Source: Diaphorobacter ruginosibacter
GTDB lineage: Bacteria; Pseudomonadota; Gammaproteobacteria; Burkholderiales; Burkholderiaceae_C
NCBI RefSeq assembly: GCF_014395975.1
Contig: NZ_CP060714.1
Location: forward strand, 2,976,001-3,040,000
Direction: 5' to 3'
Length of the DNA: 64,000 nt
Shown piece by piece: positions 26,410 through 34,427 of the stretch. How positions within the stretch are numbered: position 1 is the first letter of the stretch; every line of letters begins with the position of its first letter. The translations under genes were made by a program, and so were the position numbers. The notes below the pieces were generated by a model. The model ran no database searches. It saw only the letters and a list, made by a program, of their open reading frames with translations, and had not been told where the DNA came from.

Positions 26410-28656
26410 ATGACGACCACGACCGCAACTCCCGAGTCCCCCACCACCGACCGCCGCAAGTTCCTGCAGGCCTCCGCCAGCATCGGCGCGGGTCTCGCCA
26501 TCGGCCTGCACCTGCCCGCACTGCAGGCCAAGACGAAGAGCAAGGCCCACAACGCTGCCATGGCGGCTGCAGGCGCGAGCGCGCAGTTCGAACCCAACGC
26601 CTGGGTGCGTGTGTTCCCCGACAACAAGATCCGCCTCATCGTGCACAAGCATGACTCGGGCACGGGCGTGCACACCTCGCTCGGCATGATGCTGGCCGAG
26701 GAGCTCGACGTGGCGCTCTCGCAGGTGGAAGTGGTTCCGCCCAGCCACCCGTTCTTCCAGGCCTACATCCACCCGCAGTGGAAGGTGTTCTCCACCGGCG
26801 GCAGCACCAGCGTGATGCTGGAGTATGAGCCGCTGCGCAAGGCCGGAGCGGCCGCGCGCATGATGCTGGTCCAGGCCGCCGCCCAGCAGTGGAAGGTGCC
26901 CGAGAGCGCGTGCGTGGCGCAGAACGCCCAGGTCGTGCACAAGCCCACGGGCCGCAAGCTGAGCTACGGAGCGCTTGCCGAGAAGGCCGCGAAGCTGCAG
27001 GTGCCCACGGAAATCAAGCTCAAGAATCCCGAGCAGTTCACGCTGATCGGCAAGCATCGCCAGAAGCTGCACGTGCAATCCAAGGTCACGGGCCAGCACC
27101 AGTACAGCATCGACGTGAAGCTGCCGGGCATGCTGGTCGCGGTGATCGCGCACAGCCCGGTGGTGAATGGCCGCGTGAGAAGCATCGACGACAAGCAGGC
27201 GCTGGCCGTGCCCGGCGTGCGCCAGGTCGTGAAGGTCCCTGCCGCACCGGCCGACCTGCTCGGCGGCAACCAGGAAGGCGTCGCCGTGCTGGCCGACAGC
27301 TACTGGGCGGCCAAACGCGGACGCGACGCCCTGGTGGTCGAATGGAACGACGGTGAATTCGCCGGGTTCAACAGCAACGAGGTCGGTGCGCAGCAGAAGG
27401 CCTTTCTCGCGAGCGGCAAGGCCGAGCTGGTGCCCACCGTGCAAAGCGGCAATGTGGCCGACGCGCTCAAGCAGGGCGGCAAGGTGCTGGAGGCGGAATA
27501 CTTCATGCCCTACAAGGCACAGCTTCCCCTGGAGCCCGAGTGCGTGGTCGTGCAACTGGCCGAAGGCAAGATGCACTTCTGGGCCGGACTGCAGGTGCCG
27601 AGCAACGCGCTGACGGCGGCGCAGACCGTGGCAGGCCTGGGGCCGGACGACATCGTGCTGCACGACCTCACGGGCGGCGGCAGCTTCGGCGCGCGCGAGG
27701 CGCGGCATTGGCTCATCGAAGGCGCCTACCTGGCCAAGGCCACGGGCAAGCCCGTGAAGCTGATGTACAGCCGCGAGGACGAAATGCGCCAGCTCTACTA
27801 CCACGCGGCCAGCTATTCGAAGCTCGCGGGTGCCGTGGACGAGAACGGCAGGCTGACGGCGCTGCAGATGCGCGCGGTGGCACCGGCCTCGCCCGAGATG
27901 TGGGAGCCCGGCTATTTCGACCGCAAGGACAAGATGGACTACAGCACCACCGAGTCCATCACCGCCTGGGACTATGCCTACAAGGTGCCGAACACCGACA
28001 TCGGCTGGGTGCGCCACGAGACCGGCATGCCCACGGGCTGGTACCGCGCGGTGAGCTTCATCCCCAATGTCTTCGCCACCGAGAGCTTCATGGACGAGCT
28101 CGCGCACGCCGCGGGCCAGGATGCGCTTGCGTTCCGCAAGGCCCACATGGTGGACAGGCCGCGCCACGTCGCGGCGCTCGATCTCGCCGCCAGCAAGGCG
28201 GGCTGGGGCAAGCCGCTGGGCGCGAACCGTGCACTGGGCATCGCGACCAACCAGGGCTACACCAGCTACATCGCCATCGTGGCCGAAGTGGAGAAACAGG
28301 GCGAGAACATCGCGATCAAGCGCATCACCTGCGTGGTCGACTGCGGCCTGGCGGTGCAGCCCAGCGGCGTGGAGGAGCAGATCTATGGCGGCATCGTCTG
28401 GGGCCTGGGCCACGCGCTGTATGACAAGCTCGACATCGAGAACGGAAAGGTCGTGCAGAGCAACTTCACCGACTATCCGGTGGTGCGCATGTCGGACATG
28501 CCCGAGGTCGACATCACGATCCTGCAGGGCGACACGAACAAGCCCGGCGGCGTGGGCGAGCTCTCCAACCCGGGCGTCGTGCCGGCGATCGCGAACGCCA
28601 TCTTCAACCTCACCGGCAAGCGCCAGCGCAGCACGCCGCTCGTGATGAAGGCCTGA
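26410..28656 (+). CDS. Molybdenum hydroxylase large subunit (IorB-like, Tat-exported)
   Basis: Molybdopterin-binding catalytic subunit of 748 residues. A Tat signal (TDRRKFLQASASIGAG) indicates export with the cofactor already bound, as in IorB and periplasmic aldehyde dehydrogenases. Mo-cofactor contact regions include 'TGGGSFGAREARHW' and 'MPTGWYRAV'. The likely catalytic glutamate sits in 'GGVGELSNPGVVPAIANAIF' near the C-terminus. Such enzymes hydroxylate N-heterocycles or oxidise aldehydes. No cytochrome c subunit or XdhC-type maturation gene is adjacent, so partners must be encoded elsewhere. Confidence 0.9.
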   Translation: MTTTTATPESPTTDRRKFLQASASIGAGLAIGLHLPALQAKTKSKAHNAAMAAAGASAQFEPNAWVRVFPDNKIRLIVHKHDSGTGVHTSLGMMLAEELDVALSQVEVVPPSHPFFQAYIHPQWKVFSTGGSTSVMLEYEPLRKAGAAARMMLVQAAAQQWKVPESACVAQNAQVVHKPTGRKLSYGALAEKAAKLQVPTEIKLKNPEQFTLIGKHRQKLHVQSKVTGQHQYSIDVKLPGMLVAVIAHSPVVNGRVRSIDDKQALAVPGVRQVVKVPAAPADLLGGNQEGVAVLADSYWAAKRGRDALVVEWNDGEFAGFNSNEVGAQQKAFLASGKAELVPTVQSGNVADALKQGGKVLEAEYFMPYKAQLPLEPECVVVQLAEGKMHFWAGLQVPSNALTAAQTVAGLGPDDIVLHDLTGGGSFGAREARHWLIEGAYLAKATGKPVKLMYSREDEMRQLYYHAASYSKLAGAVDENGRLTALQMRAVAPASPEMWEPGYFDRKDKMDYSTTESITAWDYAYKVPNTDIGWVRHETGMPTGWYRAVSFIPNVFATESFMDELAHAAGQDALAFRKAHMVDRPRHVAALDLAASKAGWGKPLGANRALGIATNQGYTSYIAIVAEVEKQGENIAIKRITCVVDCGLAVQPSGVEEQIYGGIVWGLGHALYDKLDIENGKVVQSNFTDYPVVRMSDMPEVDITILQGDTNKPGGVGELSNPGVVPAIANAIFNLTGKRQRSTPLVMKA

Positions 28657-28694
28657 TCACTCGATCAGAGCCAGGGCCGTGGCGGCCGTGGCCA

Positions 28695-28715
28695 GGGCAG
28701 CCGCTGCGGCTGCCC
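28695..28715. terminator. Hairpin between convergent genes
   Basis: GGGCAGCC-GCTGC-GGCTGCCC forms a perfect 8-base stem in the gap between the IorB-like gene and the convergent AraC gene. There is no U tract, so it may be a weak or factor-assisted terminator. Confidence 0.35.
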
Positions 28716-28748
28716 TCCTCCGGTTCATCGATTCCGTATCGGTGTTCC

Positions 28749-29717
28749 TCATTTCGCCTCGCTGCGTCCCGCCCGCCACCGCGAGAACGCACTGAGGCTG
28801 CTGAAGCCCAGCAGCCCGGCAATGTCCGTGAGCCGGCGGTCGCCAAAAGCCATCAGGCGCTGGGCCTGCTCCTCCCGGATCTCGCTCAGCAGCTGGATGA
28901 AGGTGGTTCCCTGCACGGACAGGCGGCGATGCACCGTGCGGCGATCCACGCCCAGCTGCAGCGCCACCTGCTCGGCGCTGCATCGGCCCGTGGGCAGCAG
29001 CGCGGTGATGAGCTGTTCCACCTCGTCGCGAAAGCTCATGGCGGTGGCGGACAGGTCATCGCGCACCAGCTGGCGCGTCTGCTGGCGCATGGCGGGGTCG
29101 GCAAAGTGCAGCGGCGCGTCCATGTCCGATGTGGACAGCGCGATGCCGTTGTAGTCCTGCGAGAACAGCAGATTGCTGCCCAAGATGCTGCGGTGCCACG
29201 ACAGGTGGGCGGGCGGCGGATGCATGAAGCTCACGCTGCGCGGCTGCCACTCCTTGCCAAGCGCAAGGCACAGCGTGTGGTACAGCGCGCCAAGTGCCAG
29301 CTCCACCGATTGCCGCCCTGCCCCAACCGAAGGCAGGAACAGCTGCTCGATCACCGTCACCTCCCCGTACTCGTGGATTCGCGTGGTCAGGCTTTCGTTG
29401 TGCAGGTAGAGGTAGCGTGTCAGGGTGTCCAGCGCCTGGCGCAGCGTGGGCTCGTCGCGCGCCAGCATGCCGACGACGCCAAATGACGACAGCCGCCGCG
29501 TGACGGACAGGCGCAGGCCGAACGATTCCTCCCCCGACATCTCGCCGGACAGCTCCATCAGCCGCATCACCGACGCCGCGGGGATACGCAATTCCGTGCT
29601 ATCGAAACAGGTTCTCGAGAGCCCTACCGCCGCCAGCATCTCGTGCGGCACCAGACCCACGCTTTCGGCGAGATCGGCGTAGTGGGTGAGGCTCGCGCTG
29701 CGCATCAGTGCCGTCAT
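28749..29717 (-). CDS. AraC-family transcriptional regulator (OruR-like)
   Basis: A 322-residue regulator with the N-terminal arabinose-binding-like effector domain of OruR-type proteins ('AASVMRLMELSGEMSGEESFGLRLS', 'HFADPAMRQQTRQLVRDDL') and a C-terminal double helix-turn-helix ('SAEQVALQLGVDRRTVHRRL', 'LTDIAGLLGFSSLSAFSRWR'). The ATG at 29717 is chosen since the open frame before it shows no similarity. It is divergent from the first BKACE gene and should control that cluster. A paralogue lies at 44412. Confidence 0.88.
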   Translation of the reverse strand: MTALMRSASLTHYADLAESVGLVPHEMLAAVGLSRTCFDSTELRIPAASVMRLMELSGEMSGEESFGLRLSVTRRLSSFGVVGMLARDEPTLRQALDTLTRYLYLHNESLTTRIHEYGEVTVIEQLFLPSVGAGRQSVELALGALYHTLCLALGKEWQPRSVSFMHPPPAHLSWHRSILGSNLLFSQDYNGIALSTSDMDAPLHFADPAMRQQTRQLVRDDLSATAMSFRDEVEQLITALLPTGRCSAEQVALQLGVDRRTVHRRLSVQGTTFIQLLSEIREEQAQRLMAFGDRRLTDIAGLLGFSSLSAFSRWRAGRSEAK

Positions 29718-29733
29718 ACAGGTTTTCCCTTGG

Positions 29734-29764
29734 TGTCCCAAAAGGATAAACCACTGTCCCAAAA
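29734..29764. promoter_or_regulatory. Direct repeat TGTCCCAAAA, candidate AraC operator
   Basis: The ten bases TGTCCCAAAA occur exactly twice, at 29734-29743 and 29755-29764, with a 21-base period (two helical turns). They lie between the divergent AraC and BKACE genes. Tandem half-sites with this period are the typical binding arrangement of AraC/XylS dimers or the two motifs of one monomer. Confidence 0.6.
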
Positions 29765-29862
29765 CGTCAAGCATCAGAGGGACGATCTCCCTAAATTCCG
29801 ATCCGTGCCTGGCGCAGTTTTCGCCTCCACTCCCGACCCAACCACAGAACCGGAAGACCACC

Positions 29863-30921
29863 ATGAATTTCCTCGACGGCCACCTCTTTCCCGAAAACCA
29901 GCAGCCCCTGATCATCACGGCCGCGCCCTATGCGCCGTCGTGGATGCCCGATGACTTCCCCGGCGAGATCGCCGTGACGATGGAAGAACAGATCCAGAAG
30001 GCCGTGGACTGCTACAACGCGGGCGCACAGGTGCTTCACCTGCATGTGCGCGAGCTGGACGGCAAGGGCAGCAAGCGCCTGTCCAAGTTCAACGAGCTGA
30101 TCGCCGGCGTGCGCGCACGCGTGCCCGACATGATCATCCAGGTGGGCGGCTCGATCAGCTTCGCGCCCGAGAGCGAAGGCGCGGCCGCCAAGTGGCTGTC
30201 GGACGATACGCGCCACATGCTGGCCGAGCTCGACCCCAAGCCCGACCAGGTGACGGTGACCATCAACACCTCGCAGATGAATATCCTTGAGCAGTTCGAT
30301 GCGCGCGACATCAAGGGCACCTCGATGGAAGACCCGGCCGTGTTCAACGCCTACAAGGAAATGACCGTGCCCGCACAACCGGGCTGGGCCGAGGAGCACA
30401 TCAAGCGCCTCTCCGCCGCGGGCATCCAGAGCGCCTTCCAGTGCTACAACATCAACAGCTTCGAGTCCGTCGAGCGCCTGATGCGCCGCGGCATCTACAA
30501 GGGTCCGCTGGTCTTGAACTGGGTGGCCATCGGCGGCGGCATGGACGCGCCCAACATCTACAGCCTGGCCCACTTCGTGCGCGCCGTGCCCGACGGCGCC
30601 GTGCTGACCGTGGAGAGCTCGGTGCTCAACGTCCTGCCGATCAACATCATGGGCATCGCCATGGGCCTGCACGTGCGCTGCGGCACCGAGGACAACCTGT
30701 GGAACCAGACGCGCACCGAAAAGATGGGCACGGTCGCCCAGATCGAGCAACTCGTGCGCATCGCCAAGGAATGCAGCCGCCCCATCGCCACGCCCCAGCA
30801 GGCACGCGAGATCTGCCAGATCGGCGTGTTCTACGACACCGTGGAGGAAACGCTCGAGAAGAACGGCTTTGCACCCAACCGCAACGGCGGCCAGCAGGGC
30901 TTCCTGCGCAAGGTGGCGTAA
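29863..30921 (+). CDS. BKACE family (DUF849) beta-keto acid cleavage enzyme, paralogue 1
   Basis: TIM-barrel enzyme of 352 residues. BKACE enzymes condense a beta-keto acid with acetyl-CoA and split it to acetoacetate and a new acyl-CoA. Catalytic elements by analogy with Kce are the zinc ligands H59 and H61 in 'VLHLHVREL', R272, E276 and D277 in 'HVRCGTEDNLW'. It is longer and more distant than the two other copies in this window (33381 and 49907). It starts a run with a Bug receptor, a CMD protein, an SDR and a second BKACE. The substrate is unknown. Confidence 0.88.
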   Translation: MNFLDGHLFPENQQPLIITAAPYAPSWMPDDFPGEIAVTMEEQIQKAVDCYNAGAQVLHLHVRELDGKGSKRLSKFNELIAGVRARVPDMIIQVGGSISFAPESEGAAAKWLSDDTRHMLAELDPKPDQVTVTINTSQMNILEQFDARDIKGTSMEDPAVFNAYKEMTVPAQPGWAEEHIKRLSAAGIQSAFQCYNINSFESVERLMRRGIYKGPLVLNWVAIGGGMDAPNIYSLAHFVRAVPDGAVLTVESSVLNVLPINIMGIAMGLHVRCGTEDNLWNQTRTEKMGTVAQIEQLVRIAKECSRPIATPQQAREICQIGVFYDTVEETLEKNGFAPNRNGGQQGFLRKVA

Positions 30922-31019
30922 GCCGCCGCGCGGCCAGCCATCCCTGACGAGAAAAAACACAAAGACGCGCGCAGGGAGCCGTTCCCTGCGGCGCGGCATG
31001 AAGAGACAGGAAGAGACAA

Positions 31020-32006
31020 ATGACTTTCATCGCTCCCCCGTTCACGCGCCGTACGTGCATGGCCGCCATGCTTCTCGCATGGGCGGGAACATGCGCCATG
31101 GCGCAGAGTTCCTGGCCCGAGCGCCCCATCCGCCTGATGGTTCCCGCCCCCGCGGGCGGTGCCTCGGACATGATCGCGCGTACCATCGCGGAGAGCCTGC
31201 GGCAGGATCTCAAGCAGGCCGTCATCGTCGAGAACAAGCCCGGCGCCGGCGGCATCATCGCCGTGGAGGCCATGCTGGCCGCACGCGACGGCTATACCTT
31301 CGTGCTCTCGCCCAATTCGCTGGTGACGGAAGGTCCCTACAGCTACAAGTTCCGCTTCGACCCGTTCAAGGATCTCGCACCCATCGCGGAAGTGGCGAGC
31401 GTGCCCCTGGTACTGGTCACCGATCCCCGGCTGCCCGTGAAGAGCGTTGCGGACATGGTCGCCTATGTAAAGGCGCATCCCGGCAAGATCTCATATGCCT
31501 CCTACAGCCCCGGCACGCTCTCGCACATCAAGGGCATGCAATTCAACAAGGCTGCGGGCCTCGACATGGAGCATGTCGGCTACAAGGGGTCGCCCCCCGC
31601 CCTGACGGACGTGATGGGCGGGCAGATCCAGTTCATGTTCGACGGCATGGGAACCACCCTGCCCCTTGCCAAGACAGGCAAGGTGCGCGCGCTGGCCGTG
31701 ACCTCGCCCGAGCGCTCGCCATTCATTCCCGACGTGCCGACGCTGGCCGAAGCGGGCTATGCCAACCTCAGCCAGATCATGGGAACATCGGTCTGGTCCA
31801 CACCCGACGTGCCCGTGGACATCCGCAACCGGCTGCACCGCGAACTGCTCAAGGCCGTTGCGTCCGCCTCCGTCAAGAGCCAGCTTGCCGCGCTGGGCAT
31901 GGATGCGGGCAATCCACGGCAGACGATGGGCGAGCTGGCCGACACGTTGAAACGTGAAAACGAACGCACCGGCCAGGCCCTGCGCGCCATGAACTACCAG
32001 CCATGA
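31020..32006 (+). CDS. Bug-family extracytoplasmic solute receptor 1
   Basis: Periplasmic binding protein of the tripartite tricarboxylate transporter (TctC/Bug) family, 328 residues. A twin-Arg-like signal peptide (RRTCMAAMLLAWAGTCAMAQ) precedes 'WPERPIRLMVPAPAGGASDMIAR', the Bug signature with the ligand loop. 'PGAGGIIAVEAML' and 'SYASYSPGTLSHIKGM' are also typical. No TctA or TctB membrane gene is nearby, so it is an orphan receptor, as common in Burkholderiales. The ligand is probably a carboxylate. It overlaps the CMD gene by four bases. Confidence 0.93.
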   Translation: MTFIAPPFTRRTCMAAMLLAWAGTCAMAQSSWPERPIRLMVPAPAGGASDMIARTIAESLRQDLKQAVIVENKPGAGGIIAVEAMLAARDGYTFVLSPNSLVTEGPYSYKFRFDPFKDLAPIAEVASVPLVLVTDPRLPVKSVADMVAYVKAHPGKISYASYSPGTLSHIKGMQFNKAAGLDMEHVGYKGSPPALTDVMGGQIQFMFDGMGTTLPLAKTGKVRALAVTSPERSPFIPDVPTLAEAGYANLSQIMGTSVWSTPDVPVDIRNRLHRELLKAVASASVKSQLAALGMDAGNPRQTMGELADTLKRENERTGQALRAMNYQP

Positions 32007-32443
32007 GCTCCTGCATGAACGACAAGAATCCCACCCACGCCCCCCAGCCCTCCACCCCCATCAGCGATCGCCTGCGCGAGAACGGCTACTGGAACCCGGA
32101 GTGGAACAGCTTCACCGAGCTCGACCCTGTCTGGACAGAGAAATTCCTCGACATGGCCATGCACCCCATGACCAAAGGGCTCATCGAACCCAAGGTGTGG
32201 GAATTCATCTCGATCGCGGTGGATGCCTCCTGCACCCACATGTACGGCCCCGGCACGCGCCGCCATATCCGCCGCGCGCTGGAACTGGGCGCCACCAAGG
32301 AGGAGATCGCTGCCGTGCTGCAGGGCGTGAGCGTGCTGGGCCTGCATGCCAACAGCATGGGGGCTCCCATGCTGCTCGAGGAAGTGGCCCGCTACGAGGC
32401 TCAGTCCGCAGCAGCGCGGGGCGATGCCGCCAGCCGGGACTGA
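32003..32443 (+). CDS. Carboxymuconolactone decarboxylase (CMD/AhpD-like) family protein
   Basis: All-helical CMD-fold protein of 146 residues. The core is 'KVWEFISIAVDASCTHMYGPGTRRHIRRALELGATKEEIAAVLQ' in outline (shown here as the region 64-107). Only one cysteine is present at the AhpD CxxC position, so peroxidase activity is unlikely. PcaC-like decarboxylation of a lactone is possible but unproven. Its start overlaps the Bug stop, placing it in the same transcript, which ends at the hairpin at 32471. Confidence 0.8.
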   Translation: MSSCMNDKNPTHAPQPSTPISDRLRENGYWNPEWNSFTELDPVWTEKFLDMAMHPMTKGLIEPKVWEFISIAVDASCTHMYGPGTRRHIRRALELGATKEEIAAVLQGVSVLGLHANSMGAPMLLEEVARYEAQSAAARGDAASRD

Positions 32444-32470
32444 GCCGCCGCCCATCCCCCAACGGCCAAG

Positions 32471-32502
32471 GGCCAGTCAGTGACGCACTGGCTGGCCTTT
32501 TT
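32471..32502 (+). terminator. Intrinsic terminator after the CMD gene
   Basis: Stem GGCCAGTCAGTG / CACTGGCTGGCC with a three-base loop and one wobble pair, followed directly by TTTTT (32498-32502). It separates the BKACE1-Bug-CMD genes from the SDR-BKACE2 genes, although readthrough could still link them. Confidence 0.8.
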
Positions 32503-32541
32503 CATTCCATTCACCCATTCTTTTCTCAGGAAGGATTTCCC

Positions 32542-33300
32542 ATGACCGGACAGTTCGACAACCAGGTGGTGCTCGTCACGGGCGCCACCGCCGGCATCGG
32601 CCGCGCGACCGCACTGGCATTGGCCCGCCAGGGCGCCCGGCTGGTCGTCAGCGGCAGGAACCGGGCGGCAGGCGCGCAGCTCGAGTCGGAGCTGACCGCA
32701 CTCGGCGCGCACGCGGCATTCGTGCAGGCCGACGTCAGTAACGAGTCCCAGGTTGCGCAGCTGGTCGACCATTGCGTCCAGCACTTCGGCGGCCTCGACG
32801 TGGCGGTCAACAGTGCCGGCCTCGAAGGCGTGCGCGGCTCCATCATGGAGCAGACCACTGACACCTACACAGCGGCCTTCAATGCCAATGCATTGGGGAC
32901 CTTCCTGTGCCTCAAGCACGAGATGCGCGTGATGTCCGCGCGCCGATCCGGTGCCATCGTGAACCTGTCCTCCACCATGGGCAGCCGGGGCAACGCGCTT
33001 GCGCCCATGTATGTGGCGAGCAAGCATGCCATCGAAGGCTTCACCAAGTCCGTGGCGCTGGAGGCCTGCGCGTACGGCGTGCGCGTGAACGCGGTGGCGC
33101 CCGGCCCCATCGCCACCGAGATGCTGGACCGCATCGCGGGCGGCGCACAGAACCTGCCGATGGTGGCGGGCACCATTCCGATGAACCGCATCGGCACCCC
33201 CGAGGAGGTGGCGGACGCCATCCTGTTCCTCGCCTCGCCGGCTGCGAGCTACATCACGGGCCAGATCCTTGCCGTGAATGGCGGCAAGACGGCCATGTAG
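32542..33300 (+). CDS. Short-chain dehydrogenase/reductase (SDR)
   Basis: Classical SDR of 252 residues. The cofactor loop is TGATAGIG (13-20) and the catalytic set is S143 or S144, Y157 and K161 ('MYVASKHA'). 'VNSAGLEG' replaces the usual NNAG. The C-terminus 'YITGQILAVNGGKTAM' is standard. It probably interconverts a hydroxy- and a keto-acid, which would feed the BKACE encoded 80 bases downstream. The ATG at 32542 has AGGAAGGA upstream. Confidence 0.9.
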   Translation: MTGQFDNQVVLVTGATAGIGRATALALARQGARLVVSGRNRAAGAQLESELTALGAHAAFVQADVSNESQVAQLVDHCVQHFGGLDVAVNSAGLEGVRGSIMEQTTDTYTAAFNANALGTFLCLKHEMRVMSARRSGAIVNLSSTMGSRGNALAPMYVASKHAIEGFTKSVALEACAYGVRVNAVAPGPIATEMLDRIAGGAQNLPMVAGTIPMNRIGTPEEVADAILFLASPAASYITGQILAVNGGKTAM

Positions 33301-33380
33301 ATGCAAAGGCGCAACGGCGTCTTCCCCCTGCCCCCCTTGCATCCCTCCCCCTTCTCCACTCTCCCGTCAAAGGAAACCTC

Positions 33381-34316
33381 ATGGCTGCAGTACAGAACAA
33401 GGTGATCGTGACCTGCGCGATCACCGGGGGCATCCACACCCCGTCGATGTCCCCCCACCTTCCCATCACGCCCCGGCAGATCGAGGACGAAGCCGTCGCC
33501 GCCGCCCAGGCAGGTGCCGCCATCGTGCATCTGCATGCGCGCGATCCGCAGAATGGCAAGCCGTCGCAGGACCCGGACCTGTTCCGTCAGTTCCTGCCCG
33601 GGATTGCGAAGCGCTCGGATGCCATTGTCAACATCACCACGGGCGGTGCGCCCAACATGCTGGTGGAAGAGCGCCTGCAGCCTGCCCTGCAGCTCAAACC
33701 CGAGGTGGCCTCGCTCAACATGGGCTCGATGAACTTCGGCCTCTACCCCATGCTTGCGCGGCAGAAGGAGTTCCTGCATGACTGGGAGCGCCCCTATCTC
33801 GAAGGTTCCGAAGACCGGGTGTTCCGCAACACCTTCAAGGAGATCCGCTACATCCTGGAGTCCTGCGCGGACCATGGCACGCGCTTCGAGATCGAGTGCT
33901 ACGACACCAGTCACCTCTACACCGCCGCGCATTTCATCGACCGCGGCATTCTCAAGCCGCCGTTCTTCATCCAGTCGGTGTTCGGTCTGCTGGGCGGCAT
34001 CGGCACGCATCCCGATGATGTGATGCACATGCGCCGGACGGCCGAGCGCCTGTTCGGCAATGACTACCACTGGTCGGTTCTCGGGGCCGGCCGCAGCCAG
34101 ATTCCGCTGGCCACGCTGTCGGCCACCATGGGCGGCAACGTGCGCGTGGGCCTGGAGGATTCGCTGTGGGACGGCCCGGGCAGGCTTGCCACCGGGAATG
34201 CGCAGCAGGTGCAGCGCATCGTGGACATTCTCAAGGGCCTGAACCTCGAGATCGCGACGCCCGACGAAACCCGTGCCATGCTCCAGTTGAAGGGAAGGAA
34301 CGCCGTGGGGTTCTGA
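33381..34316 (+). CDS. BKACE family (DUF849) beta-keto acid cleavage enzyme, paralogue 2
   Basis: TIM-barrel enzyme of 311 residues. Likely zinc ligands are H50 and H52 in 'HLHARDP', with R255, E259 and D260 in 'RVGLEDSLW'. The N-terminal 'VTCAITGGIHTPSMSPHLP' holds the substrate-binding glutamate-loop region of the family. It is much closer to the copy at 49907 than to the one at 29863. Placement after an SDR suggests a pathway hydroxy acid, beta-keto acid, then acetoacetate plus acyl-CoA. A strong terminator follows. Confidence 0.9.
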   Translation: MAAVQNKVIVTCAITGGIHTPSMSPHLPITPRQIEDEAVAAAQAGAAIVHLHARDPQNGKPSQDPDLFRQFLPGIAKRSDAIVNITTGGAPNMLVEERLQPALQLKPEVASLNMGSMNFGLYPMLARQKEFLHDWERPYLEGSEDRVFRNTFKEIRYILESCADHGTRFEIECYDTSHLYTAAHFIDRGILKPPFFIQSVFGLLGGIGTHPDDVMHMRRTAERLFGNDYHWSVLGAGRSQIPLATLSATMGGNVRVGLEDSLWDGPGRLATGNAQQVQRIVDILKGLNLEIATPDETRAMLQLKGRNAVGF

Positions 34317-34351
34317 GCGACTCCATTGCCCCATATGCGATGAAGGGCAGC

Positions 34352-34393
34352 AAAAAAGGCTGCGGGGAACACCCCGCAGCCTTTGGTTTTTTT
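34352..34393. terminator. Bidirectional intrinsic terminator
   Basis: Perfect stem GGCTGCGGGG / CCCCGCAGCC (34358-34367 and 34372-34381) with loop AACA. An A6 run precedes it and a T-rich tract follows, so it can end both the BKACE2 transcript and the convergent MFS transcript. Confidence 0.9.
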
Positions 34394-34427
34394 ACGCCGT
34401 CAGGAGCCGTGCGTCACAAGAGCGGGC

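Noticed and set aside
26323..28413. A 696-codon open frame antisense to the IorB-like gene
   Set aside because: It mirrors a real molybdenum hydroxylase gene and shows shadow composition only.
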